A stretch of 48,132 nt of DNA from Candidatus Lambdaproteobacteria bacterium RIFOXYD2_FULL_50_16 (GTDB lineage Bacteria > SAR324 > XYD2-FULL-50-16), in contig MFNE01000010.1 of assembly GCA_001783695.1 (NCBI GenBank), forward strand, positions 200,001 to 248,132. The letters are read 5' to 3'. The notes under the pieces are model-generated. The model did no database searches and had not been told where the DNA came from. It saw only the letters and a program-made list of their open reading frames with translations. Position numbers and translations under genes: made by a program. Each line of letters opens with the position of its first letter. Position 1 is the first letter of the stretch. Shown here one piece after another: positions 15,474-23,384 of this stretch.

Positions 15474-15896
15474 TTATTGAATGTCGCGGTTAAAGATCTT
15501 TTTGTAGTCGTCAAGAAACAATTCAGAGAGTTCAGCCTGACTATCCTGCCGCATATTTTGCACAATTAGCCGTCGCAAAACCTCATTTTTTTGCACGACG
15601 TTTTGCATAGCGTGGAAGTGTTTGTTGCGTTTATCGAAACATTTTCCAATGGTATGGGCCATATAAAGACTGTCTTCAGAGGCATACCAAGCAAAAAACA
15701 ATTCTGATTCCTTTCGGGTTTTATAAAAGGATTTAAGGAAACCAACCGCTTTGTCATGGAATTGAAAGCTTGAGTCTAGCCGCGGCTCGGCGCAGGCGAG
15801 GTTCATCTTTTTCCGAGGGATGTCTTCTTCGTTGGAAAAAGTGGTGCAGGCCACTAAATTTATAGTGATCAATAACAGGATCAGTACTTTTTTCAT
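15474..15896 (-). CDS. Small lipoprotein of unknown function
   Basis: ATG 15896 was chosen because it begins a lipoprotein signal: MKKVLILLLITINLVAC, with the LVAC lipobox placing the lipidated Cys at residue 17. The frame is open 26 codons upstream, but that would put the signal inside the protein. The mature 124 residues are charged and helical with two further Cys residues (LACAEP, GKCFD). There is no recognised domain. The stop is eight bases before mnmE, so it appears to be the first gene of that operon. Confidence 0.65.
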   Translation of the reverse strand: MKKVLILLLITINLVACTTFSNEEDIPRKKMNLACAEPRLDSSFQFHDKAVGFLKSFYKTRKESELFFAWYASEDSLYMAHTIGKCFDKRNKHFHAMQNVVQKNEVLRRLIVQNMRQDSQAELSELFLDDYKKIFNRDIQ

Positions 15897-16220
15897 GCCA
15901 ATTCGCGGATTACCAAGGGTTTGAGCAATTCCAACCGGGCGAATGCGCCTCTCTTGTATCCATAAATGCAACATCCGGTCCTAATTCAAAAGGCACTCTC
16001 AAGCCAAAGTTCCTCCCTAATGTAAAGCAGGACCTGTTCCAAAGGTAGGGTTTTTACAAAGGGCCCCTTTTTTGCTTATTAAAGGCGCAGAAAAAGGCGG
16101 CCACGAACTTTGGGCCGGTTTATGCATTGTTACCGGCATTCGAGGCCTTTAGGCTAGTTTAAACCAGCCGGGGCGTTTGTTCCATGCGACCTTAGAGACT
16201 AAGCAAGACCAAGGACAAAG
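15897..16220. other. Divergent promoter region between the lipoprotein and motA
   Basis: This 324-base gap separates two divergent transcripts. It contains a GC-rich AAAGGGCCCC block at 16058-16067 followed by a T-run, and a candidate sigma-70 promoter for motA at 16053-16082. I looked for sigma-28 (TAAA, then GCCGATAA) and sigma-54 (TGGC, then TTGC) sites typical of motility genes and saw none convincing. No open reading frame is supported. Confidence 0.4.
16053..16082 (+). promoter_or_regulatory. Candidate sigma-70 promoter for motAB
   Basis: TTTACA at 16053-16058 and TATTAA at 16077-16082 are 18 bases apart, with five and four matches to consensus. The leader to motA would be about 130 bases. 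Supported by pattern only. Confidence 0.3.
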
Positions 16221-17027
16221 ATGGATTTATCCTCAGTGTTGGGACTAGTAGGCGTGTTTGTGGTGTTCCTATTTGGGGTTATGTACGAAAACGGGGGGCT
16301 TCACCCAGAATACCTCATATTTATGTGGAACGCCCCAAGTATGATCATCGTGGCAGGGGGTGCCTTTGTCGCCACTATGGGGTCCTTTCCTATCGACATG
16401 TTTTTGCGTCTAGGCGGGGTCATCGGTTCCGTTTTCAAAGGCAAAAACGTTCCTTTGATCGAAACCTTAGTGATCATCGTAGATGTGGCTAAAGTGGCGC
16501 GGAAAAACGTTTTGGCAATCGAAGACAGCCTACCTTCGATTGAAAACGAATTTTTAAGAAACGGGCTTCGGTTGGTGGTGGACCGGGTGGACCGGGAACT
16601 TATCACTGAAATCATGGTTTCTGAGATGAAATATTCCCTCGCCCAACAAGAATCGGAAGTGGAGATGGTCAAGATCATGGCCACTTACGCCCCGGCGTTT
16701 GGGATGTTTGGGACCTTGATTGGATTGGTATTAATGTTACAGTCCCTCGATGATATTTCGACGGTAGGCCCCAAGATGTCGGTAGCTTTGATCACGACGC
16801 TTTACGGGTCTTTATTTTCCTCCGGCTTTTTTACTCCTTGGTCGATGAACCTCAAAGCAGGGATTAAATCTCGAACCGTTTTGTTCGAAATGATTCGGGA
16901 CGGAGTGTTGTTTATCGAAAAAAACGAACGGGCCGAGTTTATCGAGCAAGATTTGATGAACTACCTGTCCCCTAGCTTAAAAGCCAAATACGAAGAACTG
17001 AAGTTTAGCGCCGACAAAGGAGGCTAG
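16221..17027 (+). CDS. motA: Flagellar stator protein MotA (PomA-like)
   Basis: MotA forms, with MotB, the ion channel that powers flagellar rotation in the inner membrane. The 268-residue protein has the normal four membrane segments (near 5-21, 33-52, 152-172, 184-206). The large cytoplasmic loop between the second and third carries charged residues for rotor contact (VDRVDRELITEIM). The third segment contains the family stretch APAFGMFGTLIGLV. The opening MDLSSVLGLVGVF is closer to sodium-type PomA than to E. coli MotA. AAGGA precedes the ATG. The motB start is two bases after its stop. Length rules out the long-tailed ZorA form. Confidence 0.93.
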   Translation: MDLSSVLGLVGVFVVFLFGVMYENGGLHPEYLIFMWNAPSMIIVAGGAFVATMGSFPIDMFLRLGGVIGSVFKGKNVPLIETLVIIVDVAKVARKNVLAIEDSLPSIENEFLRNGLRLVVDRVDRELITEIMVSEMKYSLAQQESEVEMVKIMATYAPAFGMFGTLIGLVLMLQSLDDISTVGPKMSVALITTLYGSLFSSGFFTPWSMNLKAGIKSRTVLFEMIRDGVLFIEKNERAEFIEQDLMNYLSPSLKAKYEELKFSADKGG

Positions 17028-17029
17028 CC

Positions 17030-17677
17030 ATGGCTGTAGAAGAAGAATGCACTTGTCCCGAGGTAGCGGAACGGGAAGAATGGATCTACACCTATGGGGA
17101 CATGGTGACCCTGCTGTTGTGTTTTTTCATTTTGCTGTTCGCTATGTCTAAGTCGGAAGCGGAGCTATTCAAAGCTGTTTCTGCCAGCTTCGCTGGAGGC
17201 CCTCCTGCCTCACCGTTCCAATTTGCCGGGATGCCTACCTTTATGGAGTCCCTCGAATCATCGATGCAAAAAAGCTCGGTCGGGGAAAGCACCGAGATTA
17301 CGGTTGACGACCGGGGAATTACGGTCAGTTTTGCGGATACGGTGATGTTTGAACACGGCTCTGCCAACATTAGCGAGGGCGGGGCCAAGGTTTTAGAGGC
17401 TTTCAGCCGGATCGTTCACGCCATACCTAATAGCATGGTGATCGAGGGGCATACGGACGACCAACATATGACCGGCGGGGCCTACCCTTCGAACTGGGAA
17501 CTCTCTGGAGCCCGCGCGGGAGCCGTTGCGCGATTGATGGAAGAGTATGGGGTCAAACGAAACCGCATGGAAATCGCTGGATACGCAGACACCAGACCAA
17601 GGGTTGCTAACGAAACCGCCTCGCTTCGTCGCTTAAACCGCCGGATTGATGTTTTGATCAAACCCGCTGGGATGTAA
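17030..17677 (+). CDS. motB: Flagellar stator protein MotB (PomB-like), OmpA family
   Basis: MotB anchors the stator to peptidoglycan and carries the ion-binding Asp. The 215 residues hold a short cytoplasmic start, one membrane segment with Asp24 in YGDMVTLLLCFFILLFAMS, a plug/linker, and an OmpA-like domain with VIEGHTDDQ and LSGARAGAV followed by NRRIDVLI. The membrane segment, with Cys and Phe-Phe after Leu, resembles sodium-driven PomB; this is suggestive only. AAAGGAGG lies upstream of the ATG. A strong terminator follows 24 bases after the stop. Confidence 0.93.
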   Translation: MAVEEECTCPEVAEREEWIYTYGDMVTLLLCFFILLFAMSKSEAELFKAVSASFAGGPPASPFQFAGMPTFMESLESSMQKSSVGESTEITVDDRGITVSFADTVMFEHGSANISEGGAKVLEAFSRIVHAIPNSMVIEGHTDDQHMTGGAYPSNWELSGARAGAVARLMEEYGVKRNRMEIAGYADTRPRVANETASLRRLNRRIDVLIKPAGM

Positions 17678-17700
17678 GCCTGCTTACCTGAAAAACAGAG

Positions 17701-17742
17701 AAAAGGGCCCCTTTCAAATCTTGGAAGGGGCCCTTTTTTTTT
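17701..17742 (+). terminator. Strong intrinsic terminator of motAB
   Basis: AAAAGGGCCCCTT at 17701-17713 pairs perfectly with AAGGGGCCCTTTT at 17725-17737 across an 11-base loop, followed by more T to 17742. It isolates motAB from the large gene downstream. Confidence 0.9.
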
Positions 17743-17758
17743 GACTTTGGATTGCGGC

Positions 17759-17788
17759 TTGACTTAAGCCCCTTTAGGAACGCAAAAT
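17759..17788 (+). promoter_or_regulatory. Candidate promoter of the large coiled-coil gene
   Basis: TTGACT at 17759-17764 and CAAAAT at 17783-17788 are 18 bases apart, with five and four matches to consensus. It lies just after the motAB terminator and about 44 bases before the ATG, where a separate promoter is needed. Confidence 0.4.
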
Positions 17789-17831
17789 ACCCAGATTAAA
17801 CGGTGTCAACCTGCGAGGGGGGTTTTCCCGA

Positions 17832-20800
17832 ATGGCCGGTCTTAAAGATCACATCCGAGTTCAAATCTGTTGTGCCGACCTTGCGGTAGAGCGCCAAGCC
17901 TTGCTCAAAGAGCAAATCGGCGACCAGCTTACAAGGCTTAATCAAGAAGATCCTTCGGTGTTACGAGAGATGGTGTTTATCTCTAATAACGACCTGCGCC
18001 CGATTGATGCGGTCTTGACAGCAAACCCCAAAGCAGATGTCGTGTTCTCGGGTTTTAACGTCACTAGGGTGACCGAGAAGGGCAATAAAGCCTCCGAAGC
18101 GATGGTCGATGAGACCAATAGTACTGGGCTTAATATTGACCCAACCTTGCGTTTGGGTGCCTATATCCAACTCCAAAAAATGATCGCACGCGGCCAGTTT
18201 AAGATGCGCCGTATGATCTTTGTGGGGCCTCTTAACGAAAGGGTTCGCGAGTTCTTAAAACTAGGTTTTGAGGTCAAAGCCAGTTTCTTTACTGACGCCG
18301 ACCGAACAACGGCGGGCGAGCCAGTCCTGATCAAATCTCCAGCCCAACTCCCCAAAATCGGCGATTTTGCCCAGAAAGGGCAGATCGAACTTAGCGACAT
18401 TCACCAACTCACCATCGGCGATATCACCTTTGACGGGGTGGTCAACATGGAGGAGGAGGGGGGGCACTTTTACGTCAAAGACTTCACCATCGACGATTCA
18501 GTAAAGAAACTTCTCGATCTGGATGGGGAAAAAGCGGTTTTGGTGGCCGAGGCGGTCAAAGAAGAAAAGATGGCCTTTGTGCGTACCAAGAAAGTGGTGC
18601 TTTGTATGCCGCCCGAATTGGCCTCTATTGTTAAAAAGCGGCTCGAATTCGATAAGATGGAGCAGTTATTTCAATATCGGGATCCTAAAGAGGCCCTGAC
18701 TGCGATTGAAGAGTCCAAATCGGGGGGCGTGGCCGACTTTTTAGAAGAAGCTGGGTACGAAGTAGTCAACAAGGTCCTTGAGGCCAAAGACCGTGAAGCG
18801 ATGTTGGTCGCCGTAATCGGCCCTCGCAAGATGCCAACCTACCTCGAACGAGAAATGAAATCGGGCGGGGAAGATCTAAAACTTTTCAGCGACGACCAAG
18901 TAAAGGAACTCTTCGCCGCTGCCGACGATCCCGTATTAAACCGACTGATTGCCAAGGTCCAAGAGACCGATGTGGACGCCTTTTTGGCCCGTATCCCAAG
19001 CGAGGTTAGGGAACCTTTAATAATTCAATTTCTAAAAGACCCTAAAATGGCCGCCGAGGCTTGGCGCGTGATAGGCCCTAAGGCGCAAAAAGAGGTCCTG
19101 GTTGGCCAATGCACTGCTATTTTAGCGGCGGCCATGTTGACCAACACCGCTTTGTTTAAAGCTAAGTTGCCCAAGGTGGTTTTTAACCAAGACCAGTCCT
19201 ACGATTCGGCCAAACAATTTAAAAGCCTAGATGCAGCCGGAATCAAGCTGCGCATGGAGATCTTCGCCGAGGGGCTGGCTGGAAAAAGCCTGACCTATGC
19301 CGAATGGGCCACCAGCTTCGAAGAAGAAGAACGTGAATCGATCTTAAGCCAGTACATCGCCATTAAAACAGACGACTTTTTTAACAACCTTGAAGGCAGT
19401 TACAAAAAAATCATCTGGAACGTGATCGGTAAAAAAGGGCAAAAAGATATTTCCGTCAAATTAACAGGCCCTCATAAACGCGCCATTTTGACGGCTTCTA
19501 AAGAGCAGAGTTTAGGGATTATTAAGACAGACATTGCTTATCTAGCCGGGATCCTGGCTAAAGACCAGGGCCTAGCTTTTGGCGAAACCCTGTTTTTGTC
19601 CTTAAAACAGTTTAATAAGGTCGAATCCAAAACAGGCCTGTTTAAAAAACTAACCACCGACGAAAAACACAAGCCCTTTCGGGTCGAAGGGGTCACCAAG
19701 CTACTGGCCAGCGAGCGGGGCAAACCTATTTTTGAAAAGCTGACCGAACAGATCGACGCATTAAATGTGGGTTATGATTCGTTGATCACCATGCGTGAGT
19801 TTGCCCCTGCCTTAACTGCCCATGAGGCGTTAGCCGGGGCCACGGTCACTATCGTCGAGGACCTGGTGGACACCAGTCTGCTGGAGATGTTTGCCAAGGG
19901 GGAAGTGGATTTTGGCTCTTACGAGGAGCATCAAAAGCAGGTCGAAAAAAAGATTGCCGCGCTCAAAGAGCAACTGAGGTCAAAAGGGGCCGACGACCCG
20001 GTGGGCGGGTATCTCTTAGAAACCATGGTTATTATGATGAACATGGCTTCCGAAGCCCTGCAAAACAAACTCGACCAAAAAATGCTAGATGCCCTAGATG
20101 AGCGGGGCAAGGTTAAACAGGAGGTTTTAGACAACGTTGCTAAAAGACTTTCCCAACTTGAAGAAAGGGTGACCAATTACAAACTCAAGCTGCCCGAGAT
20201 GGGAAAGCGGCTTGAGGCCGACAGTGAAAAGGTAAAGTCCTACGCGGCATTGGTGGGAGAAAAATTAAACAAACTGCAATTAAGTCTGCAAAAATACCAA
20301 GACGCCGAAACTAAGCTTAATCAATATCAGCGTTTGAAGGTCAAGGTGGCCCGGGTCCAGCAGCAATTAAGCGAGCGATTTTTCGAAATCATCCGCCCCT
20401 TGATTTTGCAAAAACTACGGATTTTGCCCGCCCCCATGGCCAGGGTGATCGACTCGTTTAAACAAAGCTTTTTGTCCAACTCGATCCCTAAGCACCGGCT
20501 GATTTTTAAGTTTACTGATGACGAACTCAAAGGCATTGCCAAGCGCAACGTGGTTTTTGCTACGGAAGACAAGATACTCAAAGCCTTTATTGTCACCTGT
20601 CTGCACATCGACAAGTTAGACAATACCCTGTTTATGATCAGCGGCCTCGACGACCTGCCTGAAAAACCAGACCTCCTGTTTGTAGGTAACGACCTCCTAG
20701 AATATGACTTTTCAGAAATCATTAAGGAACAGTTCACCGTTCCCTTTGCAGACGATGCCTTTTATAAAACACTCAGCACCAACGAGTCCCAAAAAGCGGC

Positions 20801-21713
20801 GATTCGCGCTAACTTAGAGAAATATCGCGAATACCGAGACAAATACAAAAATTACCTCGAAACCGAAGGCTCCAAGCTCAAGGTGATGGCGGTTAGTCAA
20901 AAAACCCGGACAGATGCCATTGAAAAACTGCGGGCCAACCGGAAAAAGTATCAAGAAAGCCTAAAAGTTGACCAAGAACGGTTGGCTTTTTTAAAGGCTG
21001 AACAAGAAAGCCTCGGGGCCAAGTTCGAGGCGATTGACGATAAATTTAAGGCCGCTAAATCAGCCATAACCCAAGCTATTAGCTCGGGCCAATCGACCGC
21101 GACTACCATTACTCAGCAAACCCAAGCCATGTCCCAAGGGCTTTCGAAGCATTTAGAAGACATTAACAAAGACTTGGCCGGGATGATGTTTGTTAAAAAC
21201 GTCAAGGACACGGTGGAGCGGATCAGTTCAACAGCGCAAGAGCAAATCATCTCTAAAGTGGACCAGCTTTCAGTGATTCCTGGGGGTAAAGCGGCGGTCA
21301 AGCATATAGTGGTTTCTGGCGATGGAATGCTTGAGACCATGGAGATGCAAAAGGCCTTTGCCACGGCAATCAAGTCCTACTTTGGCCAACAAATCAAATT
21401 CGAAGAACTGGGCCTCGGGCGTATGGAGGCGGAGATTGTAGAGGAAGGAAAACGGCCTCACTTGGTTATCATACTGATGAACGATGAGCCCTCTGGGCTC
21501 GCCAACCTTGCGGGTTTAGCTAAACGATTACGCGCCGTTAGCCCAGAAAGTTGTGTTTTAATGTTTTCTGCCTATCAAATGGAAGAAGCGAGCGCCGAAT
21601 TAATCCACAACCTCAACACGCTGCGAAAATATGCCACCCCAATAAACACCAACCTGACTGATTATACCGTTTCCGCAAAGGTGACCAAACTTTTGGGCCA
21701 AGTGGCACCCTAA
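17832..21713 (+). CDS. 1293-residue protein with four pseudo-receiver-like modules and long coiled coils
   Basis: No family is recognised. The protein is cytoplasmic, with no signal or membrane segment. Four regions look like receiver (CheY-like) folds by their beta-helix pattern: about residues 5-150 (third strand ADVVFSGFN), 252-365 (LVAVIGPRK), 905-980 (PDLLFVGND) and 1155-1290 (PHLVIILMND). In each, the position of the phosphate-accepting Asp is Gly or Leu, so phosphorylation is unlikely. A helical middle (about 365-690) leads into long coiled coils (about 695-850 and 985-1075) around the third module. A small beta-rich piece is at 180-240. AGGGGGG precedes the ATG. It is followed three bases later by the methyltransferase. 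A scaffold or signalling hub is inferred, not shown. Confidence 0.7.
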   Translation: MAGLKDHIRVQICCADLAVERQALLKEQIGDQLTRLNQEDPSVLREMVFISNNDLRPIDAVLTANPKADVVFSGFNVTRVTEKGNKASEAMVDETNSTGLNIDPTLRLGAYIQLQKMIARGQFKMRRMIFVGPLNERVREFLKLGFEVKASFFTDADRTTAGEPVLIKSPAQLPKIGDFAQKGQIELSDIHQLTIGDITFDGVVNMEEEGGHFYVKDFTIDDSVKKLLDLDGEKAVLVAEAVKEEKMAFVRTKKVVLCMPPELASIVKKRLEFDKMEQLFQYRDPKEALTAIEESKSGGVADFLEEAGYEVVNKVLEAKDREAMLVAVIGPRKMPTYLEREMKSGGEDLKLFSDDQVKELFAAADDPVLNRLIAKVQETDVDAFLARIPSEVREPLIIQFLKDPKMAAEAWRVIGPKAQKEVLVGQCTAILAAAMLTNTALFKAKLPKVVFNQDQSYDSAKQFKSLDAAGIKLRMEIFAEGLAGKSLTYAEWATSFEEEERESILSQYIAIKTDDFFNNLEGSYKKIIWNVIGKKGQKDISVKLTGPHKRAILTASKEQSLGIIKTDIAYLAGILAKDQGLAFGETLFLSLKQFNKVESKTGLFKKLTTDEKHKPFRVEGVTKLLASERGKPIFEKLTEQIDALNVGYDSLITMREFAPALTAHEALAGATVTIVEDLVDTSLLEMFAKGEVDFGSYEEHQKQVEKKIAALKEQLRSKGADDPVGGYLLETMVIMMNMASEALQNKLDQKMLDALDERGKVKQEVLDNVAKRLSQLEERVTNYKLKLPEMGKRLEADSEKVKSYAALVGEKLNKLQLSLQKYQDAETKLNQYQRLKVKVARVQQQLSERFFEIIRPLILQKLRILPAPMARVIDSFKQSFLSNSIPKHRLIFKFTDDELKGIAKRNVVFATEDKILKAFIVTCLHIDKLDNTLFMISGLDDLPEKPDLLFVGNDLLEYDFSEIIKEQFTVPFADDAFYKTLSTNESQKAAIRANLEKYREYRDKYKNYLETEGSKLKVMAVSQKTRTDAIEKLRANRKKYQESLKVDQERLAFLKAEQESLGAKFEAIDDKFKAAKSAITQAISSGQSTATTITQQTQAMSQGLSKHLEDINKDLAGMMFVKNVKDTVERISSTAQEQIISKVDQLSVIPGGKAAVKHIVVSGDGMLETMEMQKAFATAIKSYFGQQIKFEELGLGRMEAEIVEEGKRPHLVIILMNDEPSGLANLAGLAKRLRAVSPESCVLMFSAYQMEEASAELIHNLNTLRKYATPINTNLTDYTVSAKVTKLLGQVAP

Positions 21714-21716
21714 GCG

Positions 21717-22355
21717 ATGGAACTGCTAGCGGTGGAAGCTTATTTTTCCGGGCTAGAAGGCGCTTTGCCCGACTCGTTAAAACGCGTCAAAGACTATGCT
21801 TTAGAACACCAAGTGCCCGTCGTATCAGACCAAGTGGGAGGGTTTCTAAAACTTTTGTGTGGCTTGACCAAGCCAAAACGGATTTTAGAATTAGGCTCGG
21901 GGATCTCCTATTCGACCCACTGGATGCTTTTGGGTTGGCCAAATGCCCAGATCGTCTCGGTTGACGCCAACGGGGACCGGATCGAATTGGCTAGAGGATT
22001 TTTAGAAGCCTCGGGCGCTTTGACACAAGTAGAGTTACATAGTTCCTGGATCGAACCCTTTTTAGAGACCCGTTTGGGCGAATTTGACTTGATATTCTTA
22101 GACTCGGTCAAAAAGGACTATGCAACCCTTCTATCCCAATGTTATAAAATTCTACTCCCAGAAGGCCTACTAGTGGCAGATAATATCCTTTATCAAGGCA
22201 AGGTTCTCTCTCTCTTGCCTGAACAAGAAAAGAAATATGCCGCTGGTGTCGGGTCAATAAAGGCCTTTAATCAAGCGGTAGCTGAACATCCGGCCCTAGA
22301 TGCCCATTTCCTAAGTATTGGAGATGGATTGTTAGTGGCCCGAAAACTAGCCTGA
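21717..22355 (+). CDS. SAM-dependent O-methyltransferase (COG4122 type)
   Basis: A 212-residue class I methyltransferase. The SAM-binding motif I is RILELGSGISYST near residue 61, the acidic end of the second strand is VSVDANGDRIELA near 79, and FDLIFLDSVKKDY near 122 is the family's metal-binding acidic motif. The LPEGLLVADNILYQGKV segment agrees with catechol/caffeoyl-CoA O-methyltransferase-like proteins. The substrate is unknown. It begins three bases after the 1293-residue protein's stop, so a shared transcript is likely. A link to that protein's function is possible but unproved. Confidence 0.85.
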   Translation: MELLAVEAYFSGLEGALPDSLKRVKDYALEHQVPVVSDQVGGFLKLLCGLTKPKRILELGSGISYSTHWMLLGWPNAQIVSVDANGDRIELARGFLEASGALTQVELHSSWIEPFLETRLGEFDLIFLDSVKKDYATLLSQCYKILLPEGLLVADNILYQGKVLSLLPEQEKKYAAGVGSIKAFNQAVAEHPALDAHFLSIGDGLLVARKLA

Positions 22356-22356
22356 T

Positions 22357-23229
22357 ATGTCCGTACCTGTAAATCTTCTTAAGCCGGATCAGCGTTTTTG
22401 GTACGCCAAACTTGTGCTTTCGGCTATTTTAGCCGATGGCGAGATTGATTCGGCAGAGGTCGATTTTTTAAGAGGGGTGATCGGGGTGGTCCAAGCGCCT
22501 GAGTTAAAGGCGAACTTGATGCAGTATGTGCAAGCCAAAAAACCACCTGAAGTCAATGAACCACCAAGCAAAATCCCAGATCAAGTTTTGGCCGCTATCT
22601 TTGCAGAACTGATTCTGATTTGTATTTCAGATCATGACTTTGCCGAAGAAGAAGAGGCGTTTTTGCGCAAAGTGGCCGATGTAATGCTACTAACCGAGCC
22701 CTTTTACCGCTCAATGATGGCTTGGTTAAACGAAGGGTTAAGCTGGAAAAAGGCTCAAGCCGAACTCTTGCCTGCTGAATTAGGAATCAACCCAGGCGAG
22801 GTGCCCCTTAAAGACTTTGATTCTGAACAAAAGTTTTGGTATGCCAAGCTTGTGATCATCACCTTAATGTTAGATGGTCAGGTAGATGAAATGGAACTTA
22901 GTTTTATGAAAATGGCCATTTCTTTCTGCGAAGAAGACCACCAAAAAAAGAAACTAATGGCGTTTGTTAAAAACCGCCTAAGTCCAAATTTAGAAGAACC
23001 TTATGGGTTTTCTAGGTCTCAATTGGTTGCGGTGTTTGTTTCTATACTACAGATTGTCACTGCCAATGAATCAATGACTTATAAGGAACAGACCTACCTT
23101 AAGCAGCTTTCTGATTTATGTGGGTTCGACAAGGCCTTGTTTGACCGGCTGATTAACTGGGCCACACAAGGAATGAACTGGAAGGCTAACAAAAACGGGT
23201 TAATCCAAAGAGTCCGTCGTAAAACCTAA
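22357..23229 (+). CDS. Duplicated TerB-like protein
   Basis: The 290 residues consist of two copies of one module of about 123 residues. Copy one (11-133) opens with DQRFWYAKLVLSAILADGEI and closes with MMAWLNEGLSWKKA. Copy two (157-278) opens with EQKFWYAKLVIITLMLDGQV and closes with LINWATQGMNWKA. Each begins with a TerB-like acidic helix pair (ADGEIDSAEVDFL, LDGQVDEMELSFM) and has a second acidic pair later. It is distantly like the two TerB-like proteins at 5623-6556, but larger. The ATG follows the methyltransferase TGA by one base. Function unknown. Confidence 0.65.
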   Translation: MSVPVNLLKPDQRFWYAKLVLSAILADGEIDSAEVDFLRGVIGVVQAPELKANLMQYVQAKKPPEVNEPPSKIPDQVLAAIFAELILICISDHDFAEEEEAFLRKVADVMLLTEPFYRSMMAWLNEGLSWKKAQAELLPAELGINPGEVPLKDFDSEQKFWYAKLVIITLMLDGQVDEMELSFMKMAISFCEEDHQKKKLMAFVKNRLSPNLEEPYGFSRSQLVAVFVSILQIVTANESMTYKEQTYLKQLSDLCGFDKALFDRLINWATQGMNWKANKNGLIQRVRRKT

Positions 23230-23242
23230 GACAAAGGCTTTT

Positions 23243-23377
23243 ATGGAGATAACCAAGACTTGGGCGCAGAAGCTCAAGATGGCGTTTTGGTCACTGGGCG
23301 GTTTGATCTGGCACGGAGTCTGGACCGGACTGGTAGTGGTTTTAATTATGGTAACCTTGGCTTGGTTAAGGAACTAG
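23243..23377 (+). CDS. 44-residue single-span membrane peptide
   Basis: This short frame runs from ATG 23243 to TAG 23375-23377, with AAAGG six bases before the ATG and 13 bases after the preceding stop. The product has a basic, amphipathic start (KTWAQKLKMAFW) and one hydrophobic segment (GVWTGLVVVLIMVTLAWL) ending in Arg-Asn. Charge placement suggests insertion with the N-terminus inside. The coding evidence is its ribosome binding site, spacing and composition. It is convergent with tsaC. Confidence 0.5.
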   Translation: MEITKTWAQKLKMAFWSLGGLIWHGVWTGLVVVLIMVTLAWLRN

Positions 23378-23384
23378 CAACCGC

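Noticed and set aside
16221-21713. motA, motB and a large gene as a Zorya anti-phage system
   Set aside because: The MotA-like protein is 268 residues without the long ZorA tail, MotB has an ordinary OmpA domain, no ZorC, ZorD or ZorE features are seen in the next gene, and a strong terminator separates it. FlaG-like and FlgN-like genes nearby favour a flagellar stator.
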